Source of the DNA: Actinotignum urinale DSM 15805 | GTDB taxonomy: Bacteria; Actinomycetota; Actinomycetes; Actinomycetales; Actinomycetaceae | Reading direction: 5' to 3' | Assembly (NCBI RefSeq): GCF_000420445.1 | Contig: NZ_ATUY01000013.1 | Location: 1 to 37,714, forward strand | Length of the DNA stretch: 37,714 bases | Shown here: positions 15,786 through 26,679 of the stretch, in pieces | Layout of the letters: the number at the start of each line of letters is the position of its first letter | How positions within the stretch are numbered: position 1 is the stretch's first letter | Notes under the pieces: model-generated | The model's database searches: none | The model's input: only the letters and a program-made list of their open reading frames with translations | What the model was told of the DNA's origin: nothing | Translations under genes and position numbers: made by a program

Positions 15786-15900
15786 AAAAATCTGTTTGTT
15801 TTATTCGCGTGTTGCTATTTTGAGTAGCTTGTGAAGGATGAGTATCCGAAAACGACGAATGGGTGGGCGCTAGAGGGTATTAAAAAATGACGCATCCGGG
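15763..15900. repeat. 16-base direct repeat shared by the ends of fumC and folA
   Basis: AAATGACGCATCCGGG is found at 15763-15778 inside the fumC 3' end and at 15885-15900 inside the 3' end of folA (opposite coding strand). A 16-base match 122 bases apart is not expected by chance and suggests a local duplication that contributed the present end of one of the genes. Confidence 0.75.
15779..15807. terminator. Hairpin terminator between fumC and folA
   Basis: CGAATAAAA (15779-15787) pairs with TTTTATTCG (15799-15807). The stem is AT-rich and overlaps the fumC stop codon; it serves the convergent fumC and thyA-folA units. It is likely weak, but the position fits. Confidence 0.5.
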
Positions 15901-16436
15901 ACAGTAGGCAAAACCCCGCGCGGCACCGCGGTTCCGGGGCGCGTGAGGACTTCATAACGGTAGCGGATTCCGTTTGTTGAGGTGTGCCAGGAACCTGTTT
16001 GTGGGCTGCGTGCCCACGTTTCCCAATCCTTGTCGAGCTGTGGAGCGAAAACATCCGCGTTGTCCGGGGTCATATCGACGTGGGTGATGACGCAGATGTC
16101 ACAATATTTTTGGGTTTCAGCATAGATGTGTGCGCCACCTAAAATCCAGGCGATCGGTGCCTGTGTTTCCCGCAATTTTCCTAGCGCTTCATCGAGTGTC
16201 GAGCAGCGCGTTGCCCCGGGAGTCTCGTAGTTTTCGTTACGTGTTACAACATATGTATCGCAACCGGGGAGGGGTTTGCGCCCACACGCCTCCCACGTCA
16301 CGCGCCCCATAAGAACGGGACAGTTACTCACGGTTTCCTTAAAAAAACGGAAATCTTCGGGGATACGCCACGGTAACTTGTGCCCGACCGCAATCCCGCG
16401 ATTATGTCCTTGCGCCCAAATCGTTCCAAGAAGCAT
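15870..16436 (-). CDS. folA: Dihydrofolate reductase
   Basis: This 188-residue enzyme reduces dihydrofolate to tetrahydrofolate with NADPH and so recycles the folate oxidised by ThyA. Typical features are GTIWAQGHNRGIAVGHKLPW at the N-terminus with the substrate-binding WRIPEDFRFF (acidic residue at PED), VLMGRVTWE for NADPH binding, and WILGGAHIY near the second dinucleotide contact. ATG 16436 is preceded by AGGAAAGGA. It lies 26 bases downstream of thyA, as in many bacteria. The C-terminal 20-25 residues extend past the usual DHFR end, and the last ones are encoded by a 16-base repeat shared with fumC. Confidence 0.96.
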   Translation of the reverse strand: MLLGTIWAQGHNRGIAVGHKLPWRIPEDFRFFKETVSNCPVLMGRVTWEACGRKPLPGCDTYVVTRNENYETPGATRCSTLDEALGKLRETQAPIAWILGGAHIYAETQKYCDICVITHVDMTPDNADVFAPQLDKDWETWARSPQTGSWHTSTNGIRYRYEVLTRPGTAVPRGVLPTVPDASFFNTL

Positions 16437-16462
16437 GGGAGTCCTTTCCTGCGTTGTGTGCT

Positions 16463-17266
16463 TTAGACAGCCACGGGAGCGCTGAGCTTGGGGTGGTGCT
16501 GGTAGCCTTTCGTTGCCGAAATATCGTCCATCTGATAATCGAAAATCGACGGAGCCTTGCGCAATTCAAGGGTGGGGAAGGGGTAGGGTTCGCGACTGAT
16601 CTGTTCCTTTACCTGTTCAATGTGGTTCATGTAAATGTGGCAGTCCCCGCCCGTCCACACGAATTCGCCAACATCCAAGCCGACCTGCTGGGCAACCATG
16701 TGGGTGAGCAGAGAATACGAGGCGATATTGAAGGGAACGCCAAGGAAAAGATCGGCGCTACGCTGATAGAGCTGGCAGGAAAGTTTTCCGTCCGCCACAT
16801 AGAACTGGAAGAAAGCGTGGCAGGGTTGAAGCGCCATATTATCCAAATCCGCAACATTCCATGCCGAGACAATAATGCGACGCGAATCCGGGTTTGTTTT
16901 CAACTCCTCAATAACGCGCGCAATTTGGTCAATGTGTTGGCCGTCGGGGGTGGGCCAGCTACGCCACTGATAACCGTAAACCGGCCCCAAGTCGCCATTC
17001 TCGTCGGACCATTCATCCCAAATCGTGATGCCCTGCTCCTGGAGCCAACGAATATTGGTGGAACCCTTCAAGAACCAAAGAAGCTCGCCCTTAATGGATT
17101 TCATGGCGACGAATTTCGTCGTAATGCGCGGAAAACCTTCTTTTTGTAGATCGTAGCGAAGTTGGCGCCCGAACACGGATAGTGTTCCTGTGCCGGTGCG
17201 ATCGCCTTTGTGCGCACCATTTTCGAGAACATCGGCAAGTAAATCTTCGTACTGACGGTTAATCAT
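16463..17266 (-). CDS. thyA: Thymidylate synthase
   Basis: ThyA converts dUMP and methylene-tetrahydrofolate to dTMP and dihydrofolate. The 267-residue length matches the classical enzyme. Key parts are [15 protein letters not shown] (phosphate-binding Arg), [21 protein letters not shown], the catalytic Cys in [14 protein letters not shown] (about residue 149), the [16 protein letters not shown] stretch and [11 protein letters not shown] 17266 has a GGAAGGAAG ribosome site. It is the first gene of a thyA-folA pair. Together with nrdDG in the same window it covers DNA-precursor supply. Confidence 0.98.
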   Translation of the reverse strand: MINRQYEDLLADVLENGAHKGDRTGTGTLSVFGRQLRYDLQKEGFPRITTKFVAMKSIKGELLWFLKGSTNIRWLQEQGITIWDEWSDENGDLGPVYGYQWRSWPTPDGQHIDQIARVIEELKTNPDSRRIIVSAWNVADLDNMALQPCHAFFQFYVADGKLSCQLYQRSADLFLGVPFNIASYSLLTHMVAQQVGLDVGEFVWTGGDCHIYMNHIEQVKEQISREPYPFPTLELRKAPSIFDYQMDDISATKGYQHHPKLSAPVAV

Positions 17267-17397
17267 GGGCTTCCTTCCGGTCTAAACCTTCCCAGTGATT
17301 GTACCGTTTTTCTTCTGCCAGCGCTTCCGAAATATTAGACGCTCCCGAAATATTCTATGAGCGACGTTGGGCAGGAGCGTGAGGGGCACGTTGTAGC

Positions 17398-17432
17398 GCC
17401 GGGGCGGGGCGACTGTGCCGTGGCGCCCCGGC
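17398..17432. terminator. GC-rich hairpin downstream of the DUF2505 gene
   Basis: GCCGGGGCG (17398-17406) and CGCCCCGGC (17424-17432) form a perfect 9-base stem with a 17-base loop, located between the DUF2505 stop and the thyA promoter region. No U tract follows on the minus strand. A nearby 15-base imperfect direct repeat (CGCTnCCGAAATATT at 17322 and 17340) has no known role. Confidence 0.45.
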
Positions 17433-17493
17433 GGGGAGAGTGTAGCGTTGTTGATTTTTTTCTGTGTGCTTGGGGTTTGCCTCGCCCGGCGGG

Positions 17494-17967
17494 TTAATCC
17501 TCAGTATCGGTAACGATGCTACGCACGATGTCGGCATCGAGGGAGATTACTTTCCCAACATGTTCGACAATCAGTTGTTCGACCTTCTTCCCGAAGAATG
17601 GAATGCCAACTTTCACATATCCGCTCACGGTCACGGTGGACGAGTTTTCGTCGTCGCAACAAACATCCATCACAATACGCGCAGAACCGGGAAGTTTCGG
17701 GGGATTAATATCACTCACCACACGAGAACCCTCACGAAGGAACGGAATATCAAGGTCGGTGTTATCCGCAAGAAGTTTCGTTGCCATTGCCGGCAGTTTA
17801 TCCGTGGGAATCTCAAAATGAAGAATCAATTCATTATCCGACTGCGTGAAGCTATAGCTGGGGACAGACAGCTCCTTCATACGCTTTTCCATGAGTTGAG
17901 GAGAAATGAGTGCGTCGAGAACCTTCTGCGCGGGCGTGGCAACCCCGTAACTGTCCGAAAAATTCAT
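17494..17967 (-). CDS. DUF2505 (SRPBCC-like) protein
   Basis: This 157-residue protein resembles the actinobacterial DUF2505 family: a START/SRPBCC-like helix-grip fold with N-terminal VATPAQKVLDALISPQLMEKR, a central beta region and a C-terminal long helix (GKKVEQLIVEHVGKVISLDA). The fold binds hydrophobic ligands in other families; the function here is unknown. ATG 17967 has GAGGG upstream. It lies 17 bases after the amino-acid permease stop and so is probably its operon partner. There is no signal peptide, so it is likely cytosolic. Confidence 0.75.
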   Translation of the reverse strand: MNFSDSYGVATPAQKVLDALISPQLMEKRMKELSVPSYSFTQSDNELILHFEIPTDKLPAMATKLLADNTDLDIPFLREGSRVVSDINPPKLPGSARIVMDVCCDDENSSTVTVSGYVKVGIPFFGKKVEQLIVEHVGKVISLDADIVRSIVTDTED

Positions 17968-17984
17968 TACTTACCCTCAACTCT

Positions 17985-19487
17985 TTATTGTCCTTTGGCC
18001 ACAGTGTCCGTAGCTTGTCCTTCATCTACAGTATCGGCTGTTGCACTCTCTAATGCGAGTTTTTCTTCCATTGCCAAATCCTTTGGCGTATCCATATGCC
18101 CGAAACGGTGAAGAATCGCGTAGGAAATAAACAAAATCGCGATGTAAGGAACGCCGGCATACCAGGCAACCGGCAGCAACCACCACAGGCCACACATAAT
18201 TCCAAAGCATCCCAAAATAACCGCAATATTTGTGTACGGGGCGCCCCATAGCTTTGGCATCGCCTCGGGAAGTCCGAGTTCTTTACGACGGCGCCGGAAG
18301 GCAAGATGGCTGACCATAATAATGGTCCAAGTTGTCAAAATGCCAACGGTCGCACAGCCAAACAGATAGGCGAAAGCTGATTCTGGTGAAACGATAGCTA
18401 AAACGCAGGCAATAAGCATGCCGATAGACGCCAGTGCAACAGCGTTACGTGGAGCACCATTATGGGATGTGTGTGCGGCAAAACGTGGAGCCATTCCGGA
18501 TTCCCCGAGAGAATGAATCATGCGAGAAGCGGCATACAGGCAACCATTTGCTGCGGAAAGAGCCGCAACTAAAAGAACTGCATTCATAATATCGCCGGCG
18601 TAAGGAACATGCGCGGCATCCAGGGCCTTTACGAAAGGACTGTGGGAAATATCGTGGATAGGTTCGGCAGTTACCGTCCACGGTTGAATCATGACGATAA
18701 CGCTAATGGCACCAATATAGAAAATAAGGAGACGCCAAATCATTGTGTGGGCTGCGCGGGGGAAATCCTTCGTCGGGTTCCCGGATTCTGCAGCGGTAAC
18801 GCTCACGTGTTCAATACCGCCGAAGGAGAAGGTTGCCATACAGGTTGCTGCCAAAATACCAACAACGCCGTAAGGAGCGAAACCGCCGTAATCGACGAGG
18901 TTGTGAACTCCCGTCGCTTCTTTTCCGGGGAGCCCCACAGTAATCATGACAACACCCAACAAAATAAAGACGGTAATTGCTACGACTTTAATCATGGAGA
19001 ACCAGTATTCGGAAAAACCATAGAAGTTCACGGCAGCAAGATTCAAAATAATAATGAAAAGTGCGCACAGAACAGTGCCTGTACCGCGATCAAGCCAGGG
19101 CAACCAACGTTGAAGATAGGTTGCCGAAGCCGTCACTTCTGCGCCCATTGCCACACATGCTGTAACCGTCAAATTCCAGCGACCAAGAAAGCCACCGAGT
19201 TTTCCAACATACGATGCGGTAACTGTTCCGTGTCCGCCGGGAAGAGGATGGGTGGTAACCATTTCCGCAACTGCCCACACAACCCCGAGCGCAAGCAAAC
19301 CGGCAAGCGCGTAGGAGAGAATAGTGGCAGGTCCGGCCAATGCAACCGTTGCGCCCGAACCGAGGAACAGCCCGGTTCCCAACGCGCCAGATAAAGCAAT
19401 CATGCCGATTTGCCCGGAGGTCAAATTCCGGTGGAGATCGGTTTTCGGTTTCCCGTTCGAATCCGCTGTTGTCCTTGTAGAAGTCAT
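17985..19487 (-). CDS. APC-superfamily amino-acid permease
   Basis: This 500-residue carrier has twelve predicted TM helices and belongs to the amino-acid transporter (AAT, CycA/ProY/GabP-like) branch. The N-terminus LTSGQIGMIALSGALGTGLF contains the unwound TM1 motif (GALGTGLFLGSG) that binds the amino-acid backbone. TM6 has FSFGGIEHVSVTAAESGNP and the loop after TM8 has AANGCLYAASRMIHSLGESG, both family features. The C-terminal tail is acidic. ATG 19487 is preceded by AAGGGA. Which amino acid is carried (e.g. D-Ala/Ser/Gly, GABA, Pro or aromatic) cannot be decided. A DUF2505 gene follows. Confidence 0.9.
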   Translation of the reverse strand: MTSTRTTADSNGKPKTDLHRNLTSGQIGMIALSGALGTGLFLGSGATVALAGPATILSYALAGLLALGVVWAVAEMVTTHPLPGGHGTVTASYVGKLGGFLGRWNLTVTACVAMGAEVTASATYLQRWLPWLDRGTGTVLCALFIIILNLAAVNFYGFSEYWFSMIKVVAITVFILLGVVMITVGLPGKEATGVHNLVDYGGFAPYGVVGILAATCMATFSFGGIEHVSVTAAESGNPTKDFPRAAHTMIWRLLIFYIGAISVIVMIQPWTVTAEPIHDISHSPFVKALDAAHVPYAGDIMNAVLLVAALSAANGCLYAASRMIHSLGESGMAPRFAAHTSHNGAPRNAVALASIGMLIACVLAIVSPESAFAYLFGCATVGILTTWTIIMVSHLAFRRRRKELGLPEAMPKLWGAPYTNIAVILGCFGIMCGLWWLLPVAWYAGVPYIAILFISYAILHRFGHMDTPKDLAMEEKLALESATADTVDEGQATDTVAKGQ

Positions 19488-19685
19488 AAATTCCCTTGTG
19501 AATGTTGAGGAGGGAGCGTTATTGGTATAGCGCCATCCCCGAAATGCTTTAGGAAGTGTGGGGAACGAATCTGATGTAAGTTATTCAGTAAACGTGCCCG
19601 TCTATACCCGGAAAAGTTTACATCAGCTAGAACATTGTATGAAAAACTGTCCGAATGTTAACGGTGAGGCTCCTTGTTACCTCGA

Positions 19686-19797
19686 GATATTGTGTTGGGT
19701 TCCCTTATTTCTAGATATTGTGCAAGGTTCCCTAAACTCTGGATATTGTGTTGGGTTCCCTAAATTCTAGGTATTGTGCTGGCTTTCTAGGTTCGAC
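19686..19797. repeat. 28-base tandem repeat, three copies plus a decayed fourth
   Basis: Units of exactly 28 bases begin at 19686, 19714, 19742 and 19770, each starting G-[AG]-TATTGTG and (first three) containing GGTTCCCT. Copies 1 and 3 differ at only three positions; copy 4 is degenerate. There are no spacers, so this is not a CRISPR array. It may be a relic of a mobile element or an array of binding sites. Confidence 0.85.
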
Positions 19798-19999
19798 TTA
19801 GTTTCCTGCGAATATGAGTTTTAATGGGTGACTGATTTCTAGTTTTTATGTGGGAACCGGAAGATTAGAGTTAAGGGCCGCCGATTACCATTTTTAACGC
19901 CGGAACCGGATGATTTAGCATTGCCGCGCAACCAGATACGTCTGTTAGAACCGCACACAGGAAATCTAATATTATGTGTACGAAAAGCGTGTGGCAGTG

Positions 20000-20005
20000 T
20001 AGCCT
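20000..20005 (+). promoter_or_regulatory. -10 element (TAGCCT) for leaderless pdtaS mRNA
   Basis: TAGCCT ends 6 bases before ATG 20012 and no ribosome site precedes the gene. The spacing fits a leaderless transcript. No clear -35 is visible. Confidence 0.45.
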
Positions 20006-20011
20006 TTAAAC

Positions 20012-21463
20012 ATGCCTTCATTGAGCAACATGCTGGAACGTTCATCGCAACTTGAAACACGTAGTCGCGAACATATTCATCACCTGGTCGGAGATTGGCA
20101 ACTTATATCAGATTTTTCCTTTGCTGATCTTATTCTTGCTGTACCGGAACGCGAGGGGCGTTTTATTATTGTGGCGGCCTGCCGTCCAGCAACAAATTCC
20201 ACAGCTTTAGATAACGATGTTGTCAACCTTGTGTTCGATCCCGAAACCTCAAAGTTTTTCCATCGCATTATGGAAACCGGGAAAACTGACACAACTAAAA
20301 TCCAGGCTCTACGTTACGACGGCTACCCGGTGCGTTGCCCCGAAGGTGGCGTGATTGCGGTGATGTGCGCGGTTTATTCGCAACGTAGTCGCAAAGAAAC
20401 TGTGCTCCGTCACCCGAGCTACCAAGAAATTGAAGATTTGCTATTCGGCATGGTTACGACGGGCGAGTTCCCCTTGGAGGGAACACCCGGCGGTTTGCGG
20501 CACGGTGTTCCGCGCGTTACAGACGGGTTTACTCATATCGACGCCGAAGGTGCCGTGCTGTTTTCCAGCCCAAACGCCGTATCAAACTTCCACCGTTTAG
20601 GGATTCGCGCAACGTTTGAGGGACAGTTACTTGCGGAGCGTATCACCTCAAGTATTGACGCGACGACGGTGCTCGACGACGCCCTTCCCGTCGTCCTTAT
20701 GGGAAGAGCTTCGTGCGTAACAGAACTTGAACTTCACGGAGCTGTTATTTCGTTACGCTCTGTACCGTTAACGAAAGATGGCAAACGCCAGGGAGCCGTG
20801 ATTCTTTCCCGCGATATTACAGAAATTTGGAGACGCGAGCTGGAGCTGGTGAGTAAAGACGCCATTATTCGCGAAATTAATCACCGCGTCAAGAATAATT
20901 TGCAAACGGTTTCTGCGCTACTTCGTATGCAGGCACGGCGCACAAAAGATAAGGTGGCAATCGAGGTTATTTCCGAGGCGCAGCGCCGCGTGGAAACCAT
21001 TGCCGTCGTACACCAAATTTTATCCGAATCCATTGACGAAAACGTTGAATTTTCAAAGGTTATCTCAATAATTGTCTCTATGGCGACGGATATCGCAACA
21101 ACGGGGGCGAATGTCCAAAGTAGCATCGAAGGCGATTTTGGAAAAATGGGTGCGGACGTAGCTACCCGCCTTGCTATGGTAGTGAATGAGCTCGTATCCA
21201 ATGCCGTGGAGCACGGAGTCCCGCATGGTGGAAATGTGTGGGTGAAAGCTCACCGTGAGGGAAATATTTTGCGTATGTCCGTCGAAGATAACGGTGTTGG
21301 GTTCCCCGACTCCAACACGACTTCCGGTTTGGGAACGAAAATTATTCATACCCTTGTTGAAGGGGAACTGCACGGGCAAATTTCATGGAGTAAACGCGAA
21401 GAGGGCGGAACCCGTGTGGATGTCGTTATCGATTTAAATTATTACGACGATACTAACGACTAG
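20012..21463 (+). CDS. pdtaS: Cytosolic sensor histidine kinase, PdtaS type
   Basis: This 483-residue kinase has no TM segment. It has an N-terminal sensor domain (about 1-145, GAF-like) and a PAS-like domain (about 165-275). A HisKA_2 dimerisation domain follows, with the phospho-accepting His291 in REINHRVKNNLQTVSALLRM, and then an ATPase domain with N-box NELVSNAVEHG (392-402), DNGVGFP (426-432) and GLGTKI. This is the layout of M. tuberculosis PdtaS, which phosphorylates the RNA-binding antitermination regulator PdtaR. The tail-to-tail neighbour whiB1 is the same as in M. tuberculosis, which supports orthology. PdtaR is not in the window. The stop codon lies in the first unit of a 15-base tandem repeat. 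Confidence 0.92.
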   Translation: MPSLSNMLERSSQLETRSREHIHHLVGDWQLISDFSFADLILAVPEREGRFIIVAACRPATNSTALDNDVVNLVFDPETSKFFHRIMETGKTDTTKIQALRYDGYPVRCPEGGVIAVMCAVYSQRSRKETVLRHPSYQEIEDLLFGMVTTGEFPLEGTPGGLRHGVPRVTDGFTHIDAEGAVLFSSPNAVSNFHRLGIRATFEGQLLAERITSSIDATTVLDDALPVVLMGRASCVTELELHGAVISLRSVPLTKDGKRQGAVILSRDITEIWRRELELVSKDAIIREINHRVKNNLQTVSALLRMQARRTKDKVAIEVISEAQRRVETIAVVHQILSESIDENVEFSKVISIIVSMATDIATTGANVQSSIEGDFGKMGADVATRLAMVVNELVSNAVEHGVPHGGNVWVKAHREGNILRMSVEDNGVGFPDSNTTSGLGTKIIHTLVEGELHGQISWSKREEGGTRVDVVIDLNYYDDTND

Positions 21464-21496
21464 CGCACTAACGACTAGCGCACTCACCACTAGCCC
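21452..21496. repeat. 15-base tandem repeat (3 copies) at the end of pdtaS
   Basis: ACTAACGACTAGCGC occurs at 21452-21466 and 21467-21481, followed by a variant (ACTCACCACTAGCCC) at 21482-21496. The pdtaS stop codon TAG is inside the first unit, so the two further units are copies of the gene's own end, each with an in-phase TAG. Confidence 0.9.
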
Positions 21497-21507
21497 GTGA
21501 AACTCAA

Positions 21508-21771
21508 TTACACCACTGCGCTGTTAGTAATGGGGTGAATAATTGTCTTTTTGCGACGCATTTTTTTACGTTCATCTTCGGAGCGTCCGCCCCACACGCC
21601 AGAATCTTGTCCGTTTTCGAGTGCGTAAGAAAGGCACTGGTGCACAACAGTGCAGGAACGGCAGATACTTTTTGCGCGTTCAGTTTGTTTGATTGCCGCC
21701 GCAGAGCTTCCCACCGGAAAAAACAGCTCGGGATCCTCACTGAGACATTCTGCGCGTGTACGCCAATCCAT
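21508..21771 (-). CDS. whiB1: WhiB-family iron-sulfur transcription regulator, WhiB1 type
   Basis: The start is ATG 21771, with GGAGG 7 bases upstream; a longer frame exists but has no site. The 87-residue product has the four cluster cysteines at positions 9, 37, 40 and 46 (CxxC as CRSC). The WhiB turn is SGVWGGRSEDER, and a basic C-terminus (KKMRRKK) probably contacts DNA. Sequence and spacing resemble WhiB1 (e.g. DWRTRAECLSEDPELFFPVG). WhiB1 binds a [4Fe-4S] cluster that reacts with nitric oxide, and it partners the primary sigma factor in known species. The adjacent pdtaS gene supports the WhiB1 assignment. It marks the organism as an actinobacterium. Confidence 0.96.
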   Translation of the reverse strand: MDWRTRAECLSEDPELFFPVGSSAAAIKQTERAKSICRSCTVVHQCLSYALENGQDSGVWGGRSEDERKKMRRKKTIIHPITNSAVV

Positions 21772-21846
21772 TAAACTTCCTCCATTAATCAGCTTTAGGC
21801 AGATTATCAATATTTGCAGAGAATGCCCCTAAGGTAAAGGTAGTAG

Positions 21847-24822
<2,976 letters not shown>

Positions 24823-25051
24823 ATAAGTACGAGATTTCACCGTTGCTCATGTCCGTATGCTGTTTAGGGCTTTGGGGTGCCTTATTCTTCGCCTTGTGTT
24901 TCTAGCCGTGTACTGCATAGCTAATGGAATATCGTATTTTCAGCCACATTATGTGGGGGTGCTGTATCGTCGTACAACTAGAAAATGCACGAAAAGATGA
25001 GCACCTATTGAAAAACGGGAGAAAACATTAGAAAAAAGTAGAGAGGTGGCG

Positions 25052-26335
25052 TTACAGAAGCGGGGCGAAAGGTTGCAACACCGTTTCCGTAAAGCGCGCC
25101 AAACGCCCGCGTTGCTTCCATTCTTCAAGGTCAAGTTCCCGCGAATTTTTCAAATCGAACTCGAAAATCTTATCCATCACATCTGCGAAACCACGGTGAT
25201 AAATCGACATATTAATTTCGAAATTACCACGCAAACTCAAACGATCAATATTCGCTGTTCCAACAGTTGACCACTGCCCATCCATCGTCATAGTTTTCGC
25301 GTGAATCATAGCGTTTTGATACAAGAAAATTCGCACACCGCTACGCAATAGGCGCTCATAGTGCGTGCGCGCCACCCAGTCCGTATAAATATGATTCGAA
25401 TATTCTGGAATGAGGATCCGAACATCAACCCCGCGTTCGGCAGCGTTTGTTAACGCCATCATCATTGGTTCTTCCGGAATGAAATACCCCATGGTAATCC
25501 ACGCCCGCTTCGAGGCACGCCCAAGCGCGTCCATATATAGTGAAGCAATCGGATACACATTTTGCGAAGGCGCATTCGTTACCGCACGCACCGCAGAATC
25601 CCAATTATATTGCGTATTTCGATGCAAGACAGGATGATTTTTCTTCCGGTAGTTATTCCACATGTCCACAAACGCGGTGTCGAGCTCCCATGCGCTTGGA
25701 CCTTCCAGCCGAATATGGGTGTCCCGCCACTCGTGAATATATAAACGACCAATATTGTAGCCACCCACATACCCAATTTTTCCATCGACGACGAGGACCT
25801 TCCGGTGGTCACGTCCCTTATCTCGCGTGCGTCCCGTAAAAATACCCGTACGTACGAGAGGGAAATTCATCCAGTGAAGATTTGGTTGAGGCTGGGGGTG
25901 ACGGAAAGAAATGGGCTGGTTGAGAAGATTTCCCCAGGTGTCAATAAGAACATGAACCTGAACGCCCCGAGCGGCCGCTTCAAAGAGGGCGTCGCGGAAA
26001 GTTTGCCCTACGTCGTCGGCCTTCATAATAAACCACTCGAAATAAATGTAATCTTTCGCCGAGCGAATATCCTCAAGCATTGCCTTGTAGAGGCTTTCCG
26101 CACCCGTGTAAATCGTGGTGGAATCTGAGTTGAGCTCGACGTCCTGAGGTGGAAGATGCGGGTAGGAATCAATGGTGGGGGTGCGGCGTTTGCGCATTTC
26201 GTCAATTGCTATGACGGAAAGGGCTGCGCCAACAGGAACCAAAGAAGTTCCCACAGCAAGCCACTTCGCAATGCGTTTTTTTGTCCACGCGCGTTTTTTT
26301 GCCCGGGCGCGCAATTTTTTTTTCCACCAACCCAT
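25052..26335 (-). CDS. cls: Cardiolipin synthase-type phospholipase D protein
   Basis: This PLD-superfamily protein has two HKD motifs, DHRKVLVVDG (followed by KIGYVGGYNIG) and IHAKTMTMDG (followed by VGTANID), as in bacterial cardiolipin synthases, which join two phosphatidylglycerols. I place the start at ATG 26335 (MGWWKKK), giving 427 residues, because TACAAT ends 6 bases upstream; a longer frame to 26380 would begin before the promoter. A very basic N-terminus precedes one hydrophobic segment (LAVGTSLVPVGAALSVIAI, about residues 25-43). Two TM spans are common in the family, so this form is single-anchored. Both active-site His-Lys-Asp sets are intact. It stands alone in its unit. Confidence 0.9.
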   Translation of the reverse strand: MGWWKKKLRARAKKRAWTKKRIAKWLAVGTSLVPVGAALSVIAIDEMRKRRTPTIDSYPHLPPQDVELNSDSTTIYTGAESLYKAMLEDIRSAKDYIYFEWFIMKADDVGQTFRDALFEAAARGVQVHVLIDTWGNLLNQPISFRHPQPQPNLHWMNFPLVRTGIFTGRTRDKGRDHRKVLVVDGKIGYVGGYNIGRLYIHEWRDTHIRLEGPSAWELDTAFVDMWNNYRKKNHPVLHRNTQYNWDSAVRAVTNAPSQNVYPIASLYMDALGRASKRAWITMGYFIPEEPMMMALTNAAERGVDVRILIPEYSNHIYTDWVARTHYERLLRSGVRIFLYQNAMIHAKTMTMDGQWSTVGTANIDRLSLRGNFEINMSIYHRGFADVMDKIFEFDLKNSRELDLEEWKQRGRLARFTETVLQPFAPLL

Positions 26336-26341
26336 AGGGGT

Positions 26342-26347
26342 ATTGTA
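26342..26347 (-). promoter_or_regulatory. -10 element (TACAAT) for leaderless cls mRNA
   Basis: On the minus strand TACAAT is followed by 6 bases and the cls ATG. No ribosome site is present. This is the best -10 match among the leaderless-type starts in the window and decides the start codon. Confidence 0.6.
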
Positions 26348-26679
26348 GCGATGAAACGCTAGCCTGCACATCTTTATCACATGATGTCATATTGAGGCGC
26401 AAATGCGAGTATTCTTAGCCAAGGAAAAGCCGGAACAGTAAACCCGGAAGGGGGTTTGAGCTCAGCGCTTACTATCCGGATCGGATTACAGTTGGAAGGG
26501 TGTTTATACCCAGCGGTTACTATCCGAACGGACTTTGCAATCGCGTCTCTCTTGTGATGCGGGCGATACGGTCGCGGTTACAATCCAGAATTGACGCTAC
26601 AATCACGTCCTTTCTATAATAGATATTCTTAAGTTTTGTGTTGCTACAGTGGTGGCGCCCAAGGGATAAGAGGAAAAAT
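26348..26679. other. Divergent intergenic region between cls and the BCCT carrier
   Basis: About 330 bases without a gene. It holds a short hairpin (AAACCC at 26440-26445 with GGGTTT at 26452-26457) and three degenerate direct repeats of the form GCGsTTACtATCC at 26465, 26513 and 26574. The BCCT gene's promoter and 5' leader must lie here. The repeats could be regulator sites for an osmotically controlled carrier, but no known operator is recognised. Confidence 0.5.

Larger units (their letters stand above)
19488..20011. other. Repeat-rich divergent intergenic region between the permease and pdtaS
   Basis: This 524-base stretch has no convincing gene. It contains a 28-base tandem repeat (19686-19797). 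Further right it has scattered degenerate copies of GGAACCGGA (near 19854 and 19903), and it ends with the pdtaS -10 element. Promoters for the permease (minus) and pdtaS (plus) must lie here. Confidence 0.6.

Noticed and set aside
16454-17149. Plus-strand open frame (231 codons) opposite thyA
   Set aside because: Antisense to the conserved thyA sequence, no start signals.
18609-19394. Long plus-strand open frame (261 codons) opposite the amino-acid permease
   Set aside because: Composition (many Asn, His, Cys, Gly) is that of a reverse-complement of a TM protein gene; no start signals.
19686-19797. Repeat array considered as CRISPR
   Set aside because: Units are directly adjacent without spacers, copies diverge, and no cas genes are present.
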